Source of the DNA: Dyella tabacisoli
GTDB taxonomy: Bacteria; Pseudomonadota; Gammaproteobacteria; Xanthomonadales; Rhodanobacteraceae
Length of the DNA: 61,624 nucleotides
NCBI RefSeq assembly: GCF_003350925.1
Contig: NZ_KZ857182.1
Coordinates: 118,138-179,761, forward strand
Reading direction: 5' to 3'
Shown: piece after piece, positions 8,406-18,079 of the stretch
How positions within the stretch are numbered: the first letter of the stretch is position 1
Layout of the letters: the number at the start of each line of letters is the position of its first letter
Notes under the pieces: model-generated
Databases searched by the model: none
What the model was told of the DNA's origin: nothing
The model's input: the letters and a program-made list of their open reading frames with translations, nothing else
Translations under genes and position numbers: made by a program

Positions 8406-11342
8406 TTGAACACAAGGAACCGTTACACGTACACCCGCAAGATTCTCGCGTTCGCGTGCCTGGCCGCGCTAAATACTACGGCCGCGATGGCGCAAGATCA
8501 TGCCGCCGACGACGCCACCAAAAAACAGGCCACCAGCCTGGAAAGCATTACGGTCACCGGCAGTCGCATCTCGAATCCGAACGTGATTTCGCCGACGCCG
8601 ATCAGCGTGCTGACCGCCGCCGACATCAAAGCTACGGGCGCCATCAATATCGGCGACCTGATGACGACGATGCCGCAACTGGCGACCTCGTTCACCATGG
8701 GTAATTCCAGCCAGTTCATCGGCACGGTCGGCATCGCCAGGCAGGATTTGCGCAACCTGGGCACCAACCGCACCCTGGTGCTGGTCAATGGCCGCCGCTT
8801 TGTCGGCGCCACCGCCGGCAATACCGCCGTCGACGTCAACCTGATCCCGGCTGACTGGGTCGAGCGCGTGGAAATCATCACCGGCGGCGCCTCGGCGGTC
8901 TACGGTGCCGACGCGGTAACCGGCGTAGTCAACTTCATCCTCAAGAAGAACTACAAGGGCGCCAACCTGCATGCGCAGTACGGCACCTCCGAGCATGGCG
9001 GCTTCGACAAAAAACTGATCTCGCTGACCGGCGGCATGAACTTCGCCCAGGATCGCGGCAACGTCGCCGTGTCGATCGAACACAGCGATCAAGACTCGCA
9101 GGAATTCAGCGACCGCTTCGGCCATCAGTCCTACGCCTCGATCAAGACGCCGAACGGCCCCACCGACACCGCCTTGTTCGGTAACGCCGGCAGCTACACG
9201 ATTACCGAGGGCGGCACGTTCTCCTTCGGCAAACCCACGGACATCACCAAGCGTTATGTGTTCGATCCGAACGGCAGCGTGCGTGCGCAGCGCTTCGGCG
9301 GACTCTATGACGATACCGGTCGCTGCACCGATTGCGACCGCGCCGATCTGAATCAGGTCAACCAGTTGCAGCCGCGCTACGGCCGTACCAGCCTGAGCAC
9401 GGTCGCCAGCTTCAATATCACGCCGGACCACCACCTCTACTTCGAGGGCAACTACAGCCACGTCGACGTCAAGAAATACGGCCAGCCCGGTTTCGGCAGC
9501 GGCGCCTCGGCCTATACGATCACCAGCGACAATCCTTACATTTCGCCGGATCTGGCTGCGTTGATGAAGGCCAACGGCGCAAAGAGCATCAAGGTCGGAC
9601 GCTTCGATGTCGACGGCGGCCGGCGCGGTGAAGACACCAGCCGCGATACCACCCGTGCGGTGTTTGGCATCAACGGCGCGATCGCCGGCGACTGGGATTA
9701 CGACGCCTCGGTGGACTACGGTGTCACCGACGAGACCCGGCACAATCTCAACAACCGCATCAAAGACCGCTTTGCGGCCTCGCTCGATGCCGTGCGCGAT
9801 CCGGTCAGCGGCAATATCGTTTGCCGCTCCACCATCAATCCAGGTGCGACCAACCCGAATGCCCTGGACTCAAAAGGCAGGCCGCGCGTACTCAATCCGA
9901 TTGCCTTGGGCGGCGGTTGTGTCCCGACCAGCATTTTCGGCAACGGCGCAATCAATGCGGCTGCGGCCAACTGGTTCAACACCACCACCACCACCCGCTC
10001 GCGCCTGACCCAGTTCGTCGGCGGCGGTTCGGTGACCAACAACAATCTGTTCCAGATGCCGTTCGAAGCCGGTGCCGCCAGCATCGCGGCCGGCGTGGAA
10101 TTCCGCCGCGAGAGCAGCCGCCAGGTAACCGATCCGCTGGACGTGGCTGGCCTGACCTTCCTCAACGCGATTCCGCCTTCAGGCGGCGCTTACGACGTCA
10201 AGGAAGGCTATATCGAAACAGCCTTGCCGCTGCTGTCCGGCCGCCCGTTCGCGCAAAACCTGACCTTCGACGCCGCAGCCCGCTTCTCCGACTACTCCAC
10301 CATCGGCCACACCAAGGCCTGGCGCTGGGGCCTGGACTGGTCGATCGACGACAACGTCCGCTTGCGTGGCACCATGTCGAGCGCCGTGCGCGCACCGAAT
10401 ATCGGTGAGCTGTACAGCGGCCAGCGGGAAAACTTCTTCACCATCACTGATCCCTGCACGGCCGCACAGATCAAGAATGGCCCGAATCCATCCGTGCGCC
10501 AGGCGAACTGCGTGGCCCTGGGCGTTCCGCAAGGCTGGACCTCCACCAACGGCGCAACCATTCGCGGCGTCTCCGGTAGCAACCCGAACCTGAAGCCGGA
10601 ACAAGGCCGTACCTGGACCGCCGGCATGGTGCTGACGCCACAGTTCCTGAGCGGCTTCGGTGTAACCCTGGACTACTGGAACATCAAGCTGAGCAATGCC
10701 GTCGCCGCACCCACCGGCACCGACATGGCCAACCACTGCGTGGATTCGACCACCGGTATCGGCAATGTGTACTGCCAGAACACTCAGCGTGACGGCACCT
10801 CGCATGAACTGGTCTACGTCAGCTCGCTCAACCAGAACATCTCCTCGCTGAGCACCTCCGGCGTCGATATCGGCGCGTACTACTCGCACCCGATGTTCGG
10901 CGGACGGATGAACTGGGCCATAGATGCGACCAAGGTCATCGCCTATACCGAGCACCCGTTCCAGGACGATCCGAGCAATACCGTGCAGGACAACGGCACA
11001 CTGGGCTTCCCGAAATGGAAGGCCGTGCTGCGCGCGACCTACACATTGAACAACTGGATGTTCAACTGGAATGCGCGCTACTTCTCCTCGATGCTGCGCG
11101 TCAGCAACGAGAGCTATCGCTCCAACCCGACCCAGACCACGCCGATCCGTTCGTCCTCGGGCTTTTTCAACGACGTCAAAGCCGGCTACAAATTCGGCAA
11201 CAGCGGCTGGCAGGCTTATCTCGGTATTACCAACGTATTTGACCGCAATCCGCCGGTGAACAGTTTCGGCACCACCTTCGGTGGCGGCTTGTACGATGCC
11301 GTGGGTCGCGCTTACTACGCTGGCTTCAACTACAACTTCTGA
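8406..11342 (+). CDS. TonB-dependent receptor (outer membrane, large type)
   Basis: This is a 978-residue outer-membrane TonB-dependent receptor. The start is TTG at 8406, preceded by a strong SD (AGGGGGAGA, 8392-8400). The GTG at 8401 is out of frame and runs into a stop. A signal peptide (MNTRNRYTYTRKILAFACLAALNTTAAMAQ) precedes the TonB box-like SLESITVTGSRI. The plug reads TPISVLTAADIKATGAINIGDLMTTMPQ and NRTLVLVNGRRFVGATAG, then VERVEIITGGASAVYGADAVTGVVNFILKKNYKG. The barrel ends in the terminal aromatic FNYNF. The style is that of Xanthomonadales/Caulobacter receptors for sugars or peptides; the ligand is not deducible. A good terminator follows. Confidence 0.93.
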   Translation: MNTRNRYTYTRKILAFACLAALNTTAAMAQDHAADDATKKQATSLESITVTGSRISNPNVISPTPISVLTAADIKATGAINIGDLMTTMPQLATSFTMGNSSQFIGTVGIARQDLRNLGTNRTLVLVNGRRFVGATAGNTAVDVNLIPADWVERVEIITGGASAVYGADAVTGVVNFILKKNYKGANLHAQYGTSEHGGFDKKLISLTGGMNFAQDRGNVAVSIEHSDQDSQEFSDRFGHQSYASIKTPNGPTDTALFGNAGSYTITEGGTFSFGKPTDITKRYVFDPNGSVRAQRFGGLYDDTGRCTDCDRADLNQVNQLQPRYGRTSLSTVASFNITPDHHLYFEGNYSHVDVKKYGQPGFGSGASAYTITSDNPYISPDLAALMKANGAKSIKVGRFDVDGGRRGEDTSRDTTRAVFGINGAIAGDWDYDASVDYGVTDETRHNLNNRIKDRFAASLDAVRDPVSGNIVCRSTINPGATNPNALDSKGRPRVLNPIALGGGCVPTSIFGNGAINAAAANWFNTTTTTRSRLTQFVGGGSVTNNNLFQMPFEAGAASIAAGVEFRRESSRQVTDPLDVAGLTFLNAIPPSGGAYDVKEGYIETALPLLSGRPFAQNLTFDAAARFSDYSTIGHTKAWRWGLDWSIDDNVRLRGTMSSAVRAPNIGELYSGQRENFFTITDPCTAAQIKNGPNPSVRQANCVALGVPQGWTSTNGATIRGVSGSNPNLKPEQGRTWTAGMVLTPQFLSGFGVTLDYWNIKLSNAVAAPTGTDMANHCVDSTTGIGNVYCQNTQRDGTSHELVYVSSLNQNISSLSTSGVDIGAYYSHPMFGGRMNWAIDATKVIAYTEHPFQDDPSNTVQDNGTLGFPKWKAVLRATYTLNNWMFNWNARYFSSMLRVSNESYRSNPTQTTPIRSSSGFFNDVKAGYKFGNSGWQAYLGITNVFDRNPPVNSFGTTFGGGLYDAVGRAYYAGFNYNF

Positions 11343-11370
11343 TAGCGCGTATCAGGGTTAACTGAAGCAA

Positions 11371-11404
11371 TAGGGCCGGCTTTTGCCGGCCCTATTTTTT
11401 TTGC
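11371..11404 (+). terminator. Rho-independent terminator after TonB receptor
   Basis: AATAGGGCCGGC - ttttgcc - region folds as a GC-rich stem (AGGGCCGGC with GCCGGCCCT) followed by an unbroken T-tract (about 11393-11403). It lies about 30 bases after the receptor stop codon and covers the ATG at 11383, which argues against that codon as start of the following gene. Confidence 0.88.
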
Positions 11405-11442
11405 CCATCCATCCCCATCTGATGGCCATACCCCCATCGAAC

Positions 11443-12102
11443 ATGGCAATGACCACCCCTACCCCATTGAAAATCGACTTCGTCTCCGACGTAGTCTGCC
11501 CCTGGTGCGCTGTCGGCCTGAAGTCGCTGGAGCAGGCGCTGCGGCATCTGGACGGCCAGGTAACCGCCGAGCTGCATTTCCAGCCGTTCGAGTTGAATCC
11601 GCAGATGGCGCCGGAAGGCGAAGATATCGGCGAACATCTGGCCCGCAAGTACGGCAGTACCCCGGAGCAGTTCGCGCAAAATCACGAAGCAATCCGCCAG
11701 CGTGGTGCGGCGGTCGGCTTCACCTTTGACATGAACAAGCGTCGGCGCATCTACAACAGCTTCGATGCGCATCGCTTGTTGCATTGGGCCGAGCTGCAAG
11801 GCAAACAAGGCGCACTGAAACTGGCGCTGTTGGAGGCCTACTTCACCGAGGGCGAAGACATCAGTTCACACGATGTGCTGCTCCGCGTCGTCGGCAAAGC
11901 CGCACTCGATACCGACGAAGCGCGTGCGGTACTTGCCGAGCATCGCTATGCCGATGAAGTGCGCGAGCGCGAACGCTTCTATCAGGCGCAAGGCATTCAC
12001 TCCGTGCCGGCCATCATCGTCAACGAGCGTTACTTGATCCAGGGTGGTCAGCCGCCTGAAGTGTTCGAGGAAACGCTGCGCAGAATCGCCGCAGAGGTCT
12101 GA
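11443..12102 (+). CDS. DsbA family oxidoreductase (FrnE-like, cytoplasmic)
   Basis: A thioredoxin-fold protein of about 219 residues with an early CxxC (DFVSDVVCPWCAVG). That is the CPWC active-site form of the FrnE/polyketide-isomerase branch of DsbA. The C-terminal half carries the cis-proline region in QGIHSVPAIIVNERYLIQGGQPPEVFEETLRRI. No signal peptide is visible, so it should act in the cytoplasm as a disulfide oxidoreductase or isomerase-like enzyme. The frame is open from 11383, but that start lies in a terminator. I choose the ATG at 11443 (MAMTTPTPLKIDF); 11449 is equally possible because no SD is clear. It converges on the next gene through a strong hairpin. Confidence 0.87.
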   Translation: MAMTTPTPLKIDFVSDVVCPWCAVGLKSLEQALRHLDGQVTAELHFQPFELNPQMAPEGEDIGEHLARKYGSTPEQFAQNHEAIRQRGAAVGFTFDMNKRRRIYNSFDAHRLLHWAELQGKQGALKLALLEAYFTEGEDISSHDVLLRVVGKAALDTDEARAVLAEHRYADEVRERERFYQAQGIHSVPAIIVNERYLIQGGQPPEVFEETLRRIAAEV

Positions 12103-12105
12103 TCG

Positions 12106-12131
12106 CTGTCCCCGGCAACAGCCGGGGACAG
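12106..12131. terminator. Bidirectional stem-loop between convergent genes
   Basis: CTGTCCCCGGC (12106-12116) and GCCGGGGACAG (12121-12131) form a perfect 11-bp stem with a four-base AACA loop. It lies exactly in the 42-bp gap between two convergent genes. No T-tract is present on either side, but stability and place suggest termination or 3'-end protection for both transcripts. Confidence 0.6.
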
Positions 12132-12144
12132 GTCCAATCACCCG

Positions 12145-14559
12145 CTATGGAGTGCCTTCGTAGTTGGTCCCTTGTACATACGCACCTGAGCCCAACTGCA
12201 GATTGAGGTTGAGGCTTAATAGCGTCGATATCGTCAGCTTCAAACGCCGGTTATCGAACGCCAGCGGCGTTGTCACCGGTATCGATACCGTATGCGATCC
12301 AAGCAGGCATAGCGAAAGCAGTTCGTTAGCCGATCCCACCGGCTGACTGTCACTGCCGTCGAGCGCGGTGGAGGCCAGGCTGTAGTTCACGCTCACACCC
12401 AGGGACAGCGTGCACGGCAAGGTCACTGAAAACGCCGCACCCGTCGTGAAATTGCCGACCAGGGGCGGGTCGCTGAACCAGCTCGGACTGTTTATGAGAT
12501 CAAGGCTAAGCAACTGTGACGAGGCCGGCGTCGTGTTCATCGTGAAACCGCCCGCCGTCCCGGCAATATCGTTTCCATGCAGATACAGCGTCAGTGTGTG
12601 CAGTGGCAAACGCGAGGTACGTGCGCCGATAAAGCTCATATTGTCGCTGGGATCTATCTCGACATCGTTGACCGATGTCTGCGGCCTGACCATCACGGTA
12701 TGAAACGGCACGCCAGACGGTGCGCCGGGCACCAGCCTGATCGGAATGCTGCGGTTAACTTCGCCATTGACGTCAATCGGCGGATCGATCAGACATTGCA
12801 CGACCTCAGGCACCGCCGGGTCCGCATTCTCATAAAGCAAGCTGCAGCCATCGGGCAGCGGCGCACTGTGGTTGACGAATTCTTGCGTGATGAACGTCAC
12901 CAGCACTTTTTCGGTGGTGGCATGCGGGCCTTTGTTGCCTACGGTAACTTCCACGTTCGCCGGCGCATTGGCCAACAAATTAGGCATGCTGGTGGCAACG
13001 TATAGATCTACCGCATTGCGGCTACCCACCACCGGCGCCGGCGCACCTGCGGTTGCGGTAAAACCCGGCGTCGTCACATTGTCGCTAACGTTCTGCTCGA
13101 CATCGCCAGGTGCTGCAGGCACCACAATGCCGGCACCGTAATACGCCGCAGCAGGTGCATTCGGTGAAACCTGGATCGGAATAGTCAGGGTTACCTGCTG
13201 ATTTTGCGCAGGGCCGGCCACCAGACATTGCACAATCTGATTGATCGTGTAATCGGGGTTGTTGTACAGGTAGACACAGCCACTCGGCAGCGCACCCGCA
13301 ACATTCGCATACAACGGCAAGGCGTAAACGATGCGCACATTGCCGCTGGCACTTTGGCCGTTGTTGCCGACCGTGAGAATTTGCTGATCGATCGCACCGG
13401 GTGCAATCACCGGGTGATTGGTCGACAAGTTCAAATCGACATTGGCATCCGGCACCAACTTAGGTAGACGCGGCTTAGCCGGCGCGAGGGGGGCTGCTTT
13501 GGTCAGCGCGTGGAGCAGTCGCTCCTTCACCGGGGCCTTGTCTTTAGGCACCCGCACCAAGAAGGGGGTGGTACTGGCCGGCCCCGTCACATTGACCAGC
13601 GGCTCGAAGAGATTGTCCGCGCGATCACTGTCCACGTCGGTTGAACCAGGTACCGGCGACACCGCGCCGACGCCCCATTGCGGCCCGGTAGGCCCGCCGG
13701 CGATCAGCCTGAAGCGCAACGGAAATTGCACCGTGTCGCCAGGGGCCAGACCGGCAGGAACCGTGCATATCACCACTTCAGGCACGTTAGGCCGTGGGTT
13801 GGAGTACGCCTCGATACATCCGCTCGGCAATTGCGCGCTGACGTCGTTGATGAAAAACGGCGTGGCGATACCGAAATGCGCAGCGCCGGTCGTTGCGCTC
13901 AAACCATTGTTGCCGATCGTGAAGACTTCCGAAGCTTGATCGCGGCTGCCTACTTCGGGAATAGCCGGTGCGTTGCCCGTCGCGTACAAATTGATATTCG
14001 CCCCCGAAACCGGCGTGCCCAAAGCCACTTCGACGCCAGGCGCAATGGCATTGTCGTGAATGTCCTGCTCAATATCGACGCTGTTTGCAGCGGGATAAAT
14101 CATCACGCTGCCATAGGTCAATGCCGGCGGCGCCAACGCATCGACGTCCAGATTCAAATCCACCTCGCGCACTTCAAACTGGCCCAGCGCCGGCAGTGTG
14201 CACAGCACGATCGAGGGCACGCTGCGCTCGGTATTCTCGTAGAGAAGCTGGCAACCCGACGGCAATGGCGAGTGGACATTGACATAAGCCGGCGTGACAA
14301 AGGTCAGCTCGACGTTTCCCGTGCCGGCCGCACCCACATTACCGACGAACAAATGCATCGTGGTGCTGGTATTGGGCTTTGCACTCGGCGAATCAGCGAC
14401 TACAAACAAGTCGACCGCGCTAGCTCGCGCCAGCGACACAGCCGAGGCGAAGACGAACACTATCAGCCATCCGGCAAGGCGCATCATCGATCGATGGCGT
14501 GCGGGTAAATGGCCGGCGCGCTTAGACGCTAGCGTGGATTGGCGAGCTTGCACAGACAT
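12145..14559 (-). CDS. Large secreted repeat protein with DUF11/CARDB-like modules
   Basis: The 804-residue protein has a signal peptide (hydrophobic run GWLIVFVFASAVSLARASA after a basic N-terminus). About four homologous modules of some 130 residues follow. Each begins with a DL(F/N/Y)(V/A)... strand, then VGNxG, a YVN...PLPSGCQLLYEN-type block with one conserved Cys, an ...VLC or VQC... strand with a second Cys, and a V(D)xEQ...DN ending. The paired cysteines and DxDxxDN endings suggest beta-sandwich modules like DUF11/CARDB, probably disulfide-linked and calcium-stabilised. It is likely cell-surface or secreted. The start at 14559 has an excellent SD (GGAGGA). It stands alone; a decayed fragment of a related gene lies upstream. 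Role unknown. Confidence 0.75.
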   Translation of the reverse strand: MSVQARQSTLASKRAGHLPARHRSMMRLAGWLIVFVFASAVSLARASAVDLFVVADSPSAKPNTSTTMHLFVGNVGAAGTGNVELTFVTPAYVNVHSPLPSGCQLLYENTERSVPSIVLCTLPALGQFEVREVDLNLDVDALAPPALTYGSVMIYPAANSVDIEQDIHDNAIAPGVEVALGTPVSGANINLYATGNAPAIPEVGSRDQASEVFTIGNNGLSATTGAAHFGIATPFFINDVSAQLPSGCIEAYSNPRPNVPEVVICTVPAGLAPGDTVQFPLRFRLIAGGPTGPQWGVGAVSPVPGSTDVDSDRADNLFEPLVNVTGPASTTPFLVRVPKDKAPVKERLLHALTKAAPLAPAKPRLPKLVPDANVDLNLSTNHPVIAPGAIDQQILTVGNNGQSASGNVRIVYALPLYANVAGALPSGCVYLYNNPDYTINQIVQCLVAGPAQNQQVTLTIPIQVSPNAPAAAYYGAGIVVPAAPGDVEQNVSDNVTTPGFTATAGAPAPVVGSRNAVDLYVATSMPNLLANAPANVEVTVGNKGPHATTEKVLVTFITQEFVNHSAPLPDGCSLLYENADPAVPEVVQCLIDPPIDVNGEVNRSIPIRLVPGAPSGVPFHTVMVRPQTSVNDVEIDPSDNMSFIGARTSRLPLHTLTLYLHGNDIAGTAGGFTMNTTPASSQLLSLDLINSPSWFSDPPLVGNFTTGAAFSVTLPCTLSLGVSVNYSLASTALDGSDSQPVGSANELLSLCLLGSHTVSIPVTTPLAFDNRRLKLTISTLLSLNLNLQLGSGAYVQGTNYEGTP

Positions 14560-14769
14560 CGTTCCGTCCTCCTTCAACAAAGGGAAGGGGCGGAAGTAAC
14601 GTGACCACCTGACGGGTTTCCGGCTGTCGTTCGATCCACGTCGGGTGCATGCGCCACACCGCCAAGATACAAACACTGCGGATTACTTCCGAAACGCTAC
14701 GCCGTGATGTGTAGCCATATCGTGATGAAGATCACGACCGTCGCTGCCTGCCTTCGGCCACTGCCGAAG

Positions 14770-14935
14770 AATTGAGATTAAGGCTGAGTAGTTGCTATGT
14801 AGATACAACGACAGCGACCGCACGCGGTGGGTCGATCAAACACCGCACCACTTCGGGCACGGCGGGGTCCACATTCTCATAGAGCAAACTGCAGCCATTG
14901 GGCAGCGGCGCGCTGTAGTTGAGAATTGTTGGGTG
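14770..14935 (-). pseudogene. Decayed fragment of the DUF11-like repeat gene
   Basis: Bases 14829-14929 closely match 12781-12880 inside the neighbouring gene (the block coding for ...SAPLPDGCSLLYENADPAVPEVVQCLIDPP). Bases 14770-14790 match the 3' end of that gene (12200-12221), and 14795-14815 match 12575-12600. The pieces are joined with the intervening parts deleted, so this is a collapsed duplicate. It lacks an open frame. With its flanks it accounts for most of the 391-bp gap between 14559 and 14951; the rest (14560-14769) probably holds the promoter of the intact gene. Confidence 0.75.
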
Positions 14936-14950
14936 ATAATTGACACCGAT

Positions 14951-15772
14951 TTATTTGATATAGATGCCATCATTAAGAAACGACTGCAAAATACCGCAGA
15001 CAAAGGATGGATTCTCTATATTGGCGCTGTGCCCGGCCTGCGGTACCAAAACATAATCGCAACCGATCGCAGCCGCCGTTTCCCGCGCCTCCGCTGGCGG
15101 CCTGGGAATATCTTTCGCTCCGCACATCACCAAGATGTTATCGCGATCTAGTTTGCCAAGCTCCGCCTGCCGATCGCGCCGACCGAAAATGATGCGCCCC
15201 AACGGCACGACGCTTTCGCGCAGGGTTTTCGCCGGCATCGCAGCAAGCGCCTCGCGAAAATCTTTGCGCAATATCGAATCGGGGTCACCATCCGACGCAA
15301 AAAATAGCGGCACGATGGCATCCAGCAGCGGCGGCGACATCACACCTGTTTGTTCCAGCCCGGCAAGCATGCCGAAATAGCGTGCACGCGATATCTCCGG
15401 CTCGGCCCCCAGATAGGTATCCATCAACACCATCCGCTTGATTCTCGCCGGCTGTGCCAGTGCGAGTTCCACACCCCACATCCCGCCCACCGAGAGCCCG
15501 ACGACAGAACATTGCTCAATCGCCAAAGCATCGAGCAACGCGAGCATCTGCTGCGCCAGATCCGCTATGTCGGCGGTGCCAGCGGGCAGCGCACCTGAAA
15601 GGCCGTGTCCCCAAAGATCGGGGGCGATCACCCGATAATGTCTGGATAACGCACTGATCTGCGATCTCCACATCGTCGCATCCCATAGATAGCCGTGACC
15701 GAGCAACACCGTCTCGCCAGCGCCTTCGTCGATGTAATGCAGCGGCTGTCCTTGAATCGTTACGTAAGGCAT
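14951..15772 (-). CDS. Alpha/beta hydrolase
   Basis: A 273-residue alpha/beta-hydrolase-fold enzyme without a signal peptide. The oxyanion-hole motif is LLGHGYLWDATMW (HG near residue 26). The nucleophile elbow is VVGLSVGGMWG with Ser94. The acid is probably Asp in CGAKDIPRP, and the catalytic His is in PQAGHSANIENP close to the C-terminus. This pattern fits esterases, haloperoxidase-like enzymes and 3-oxoadipate enol-lactonases (PcaD-like); substrate is not deducible. The last residues (FLNDGIYIK) read into a region next to the decayed repeat gene. It is divergent from dinG with about 200 bp between the starts. Confidence 0.85.
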   Translation of the reverse strand: MPYVTIQGQPLHYIDEGAGETVLLGHGYLWDATMWRSQISALSRHYRVIAPDLWGHGLSGALPAGTADIADLAQQMLALLDALAIEQCSVVGLSVGGMWGVELALAQPARIKRMVLMDTYLGAEPEISRARYFGMLAGLEQTGVMSPPLLDAIVPLFFASDGDPDSILRKDFREALAAMPAKTLRESVVPLGRIIFGRRDRQAELGKLDRDNILVMCGAKDIPRPPAEARETAAAIGCDYVLVPQAGHSANIENPSFVCGILQSFLNDGIYIK

Positions 15773-15973
15773 CGTTCGTATTCCCCTGGATGACGTCGGA
15801 TGATTCTTCCCGGTACTTCGGCAAAGTTAGCGAGGTGGCTACCCCCGGCATGGCCCACGCCAGCTCATGAAAGCACGTCAGCGCATCACTCCGTACAATG
15901 GCCTTTCTACACGCAGCCAGGATCCCCTCCAAGGACTGCCGCGCGTGTGCCTTCCTCGCTACAACCCGGCCAC

Positions 15974-18079
15974 ATGCTCACCGACGATACCAAAGCCACC
16001 ATCCGTGCCACTTATGCGCGCCTGAAAGACGGCTTGCCGGGTTTTCGCGCGCGTTCATCACAGGGGAAAATGATCGCCGAGGTGGCCAAGGCGCTGGCGA
16101 TCACTGGCGGCGCGGCAGTGATTGAAGCGCCGACGGGCACCGGTAAGTCGATGGCGTATTTGATCGCCGGCGTTGAAGTGGCGCGCGCGCAGAAGAAAAA
16201 ACTACTGATCGCCACCGCCACCGTGGCGCTGCAAGAGCAATTGGTGCAACGGGATATCCCGCTGTATCTGAAGCTCAGCGGCTATGACATGAAAGTAGCG
16301 CTGGCCAAAGGTATGGGCCGTTATCTCTGCCTGCGCAACCTGCGCATGGCGACCAACAGCCTGCAAGATTCCGCGCAGATGGGCCTGGCCGGATTCGATG
16401 CGGATCTGGCCTTGTGGGCCAAACCACCGGCCGAACGCGACAAGCAGGCCCTGTCCAAGCTGGCTATCGCTTTCGACGCCCAGACCTGGAATGGCGACAT
16501 AGACACTGCGCCCGAGCCCATCAGCGACTTGTTGCGCCCCATGGTCACCACCACTGCTGGCGGATGCACCGGGCGCCGTTGCGCGCATTTCATGATCTGC
16601 CCGTTATTTGCCGCACGCCGGGCGATCGGCGACGCCGAAATCATCGTCGCCAACCAGGATCTGGTGTTGGCCGACCTCACCATGTCGAGCGGCCCGGATA
16701 GCCAGGGCGGCGTGATTCTGCCCAAGCCGGAAGAAACGCTCTACATCTTCGACGAAGGCCACCACGTACCGGGCAAGGCGATCGATCGCGGCGCCACCGA
16801 GGTTTTTCTTGGCGCCACGGTGCGCCAGCTCAGCCGACTCGGCCGCCAAGTACACGCCGCCTATTCGCTCACCGACAAGGAAACCCTGGGCAAGCTCAGC
16901 CTTGATGTCGGCGACCAGAAACTGCAGCAGCTCAGCGACGCACTGGAGGAGTTGGAGAAGGACATCCGGTTGGGCTGGCTGCCGGACGCGAACGACAGCG
17001 AACCCATGTTCCGCGCCTCGCTCGGCCAGTTGCCGGAGGCATGGGTGGATCATGCGCGCCTGTTGTCCGCTTACACCACCGAGATACAACGCTGGCTTGG
17101 CGCCGTGCGCCGTGCCGTGATGGAAATGAGCGAAGGTGGCCCGACCCAGGAAGCGCTGACGCGCGAGCTGGGCATGGCGCTGGAGCGCGTGGATAAACAG
17201 GCCCGCACCTGGCAGGCCTGGTCCAGCGACGACCCCGAGAATGCCCCGCCGCTGGCCCGCTGGGTGACGCTTGCCGGCGATCAGCAACTGGTTTGCCATG
17301 CCTCGTCGGTCTCTGCCGGCGCCCTGTTGCGTCACGTGCTTTGGGACAACGCCAGCGCCGTGGTGATGACCTCGGCAACGCTTAGCGCCGGCGGTAATTT
17401 TCGCGGCTTTGCCGACTCGGTCGGCCTGCCCAACGATGCGGTAACGCTCAGCCTGCCCTCGCCGTTCGACCTCGCCGCGCAAGCGCGTCTGGAAGTCCCG
17501 GCATTGCGCGCGCTGCCCGAAGCACGCGAAGAACATGCGCAGGAGATCACCGACTGGCTGGCCGAGCATCTGGACTGGGACGCCGGCAATCTTGTGTTGT
17601 TTACCTCGCGCGCCAAGCTCGACCGCGTACTGCAAAAGCTGCCGATCCAACATGTGCGCCGAGTGCGTGCGCAAGGCTCATTGGGCAAGGCGCAGTTGGT
17701 CACCGAACACATTGCCGCCATCGAAGCCGGCAAGGGCAGCACGCTGTTTGGCCTGGCCTCGTTCGGCGAAGGTCTGGACCTGCCCGGCAAGCTATGCGAA
17801 ACGGTGGTCATTACCCAGCTACCGTTCGCCGTGCCTACCGACCCGGTCGGCGCCACCTACGCCGAATGGCTTGAATCACGCGGCCGCAACCCCTTTATCG
17901 AAGTGACCGTACCCGAAGCGACCCGCCTGCTCACCCAGTACTGCGGCCGCCTGATTCGTACCGAAACCGACCATGGCCGCATCGTCCTGCTCGACCGTCG
18001 CGTGGTGTTGAAGCGCTACGGCGAAGGCATGCTGAAAGCGCTGCCGCCTTTTACCCGCGTGATCGAGCGAGTGGCATGA
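15974..18079 (+). CDS. dinG: ATP-dependent DNA helicase DinG
   Basis: A superfamily 2, XPD-like 5'-3' helicase of 701 residues that unwinds forked DNA, D-loops and R-loops. Walker A is EAPTGTGKSMAYL (near residue 55). The iron-sulfur cysteines are in GRYLCLRN and in GGCTGRRCAHFMICPLF. The DEAH-type box appears as IFDEGHH. Motif V/VI regions are seen in TLFGLASFGEGLDLPGKLCETVVITQLPFAVP and YCGRLIRTETDHGRIVLLDRR. The ATG at 15974 (MLTDDTK) fits the family N-terminus; the open frame extends 58 codons upstream with no family resemblance. The stop overlaps the next start (ATGA at 18076-18079). Confidence 0.93.
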   Translation: MLTDDTKATIRATYARLKDGLPGFRARSSQGKMIAEVAKALAITGGAAVIEAPTGTGKSMAYLIAGVEVARAQKKKLLIATATVALQEQLVQRDIPLYLKLSGYDMKVALAKGMGRYLCLRNLRMATNSLQDSAQMGLAGFDADLALWAKPPAERDKQALSKLAIAFDAQTWNGDIDTAPEPISDLLRPMVTTTAGGCTGRRCAHFMICPLFAARRAIGDAEIIVANQDLVLADLTMSSGPDSQGGVILPKPEETLYIFDEGHHVPGKAIDRGATEVFLGATVRQLSRLGRQVHAAYSLTDKETLGKLSLDVGDQKLQQLSDALEELEKDIRLGWLPDANDSEPMFRASLGQLPEAWVDHARLLSAYTTEIQRWLGAVRRAVMEMSEGGPTQEALTRELGMALERVDKQARTWQAWSSDDPENAPPLARWVTLAGDQQLVCHASSVSAGALLRHVLWDNASAVVMTSATLSAGGNFRGFADSVGLPNDAVTLSLPSPFDLAAQARLEVPALRALPEAREEHAQEITDWLAEHLDWDAGNLVLFTSRAKLDRVLQKLPIQHVRRVRAQGSLGKAQLVTEHIAAIEAGKGSTLFGLASFGEGLDLPGKLCETVVITQLPFAVPTDPVGATYAEWLESRGRNPFIEVTVPEATRLLTQYCGRLIRTETDHGRIVLLDRRVVLKRYGEGMLKALPPFTRVIERVA

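Noticed and set aside
8469-9743. 424-codon minus-strand open frame antisense to the first TonB receptor
   Set aside because: Same kind of GC-driven antisense frame; no start context or family marks.
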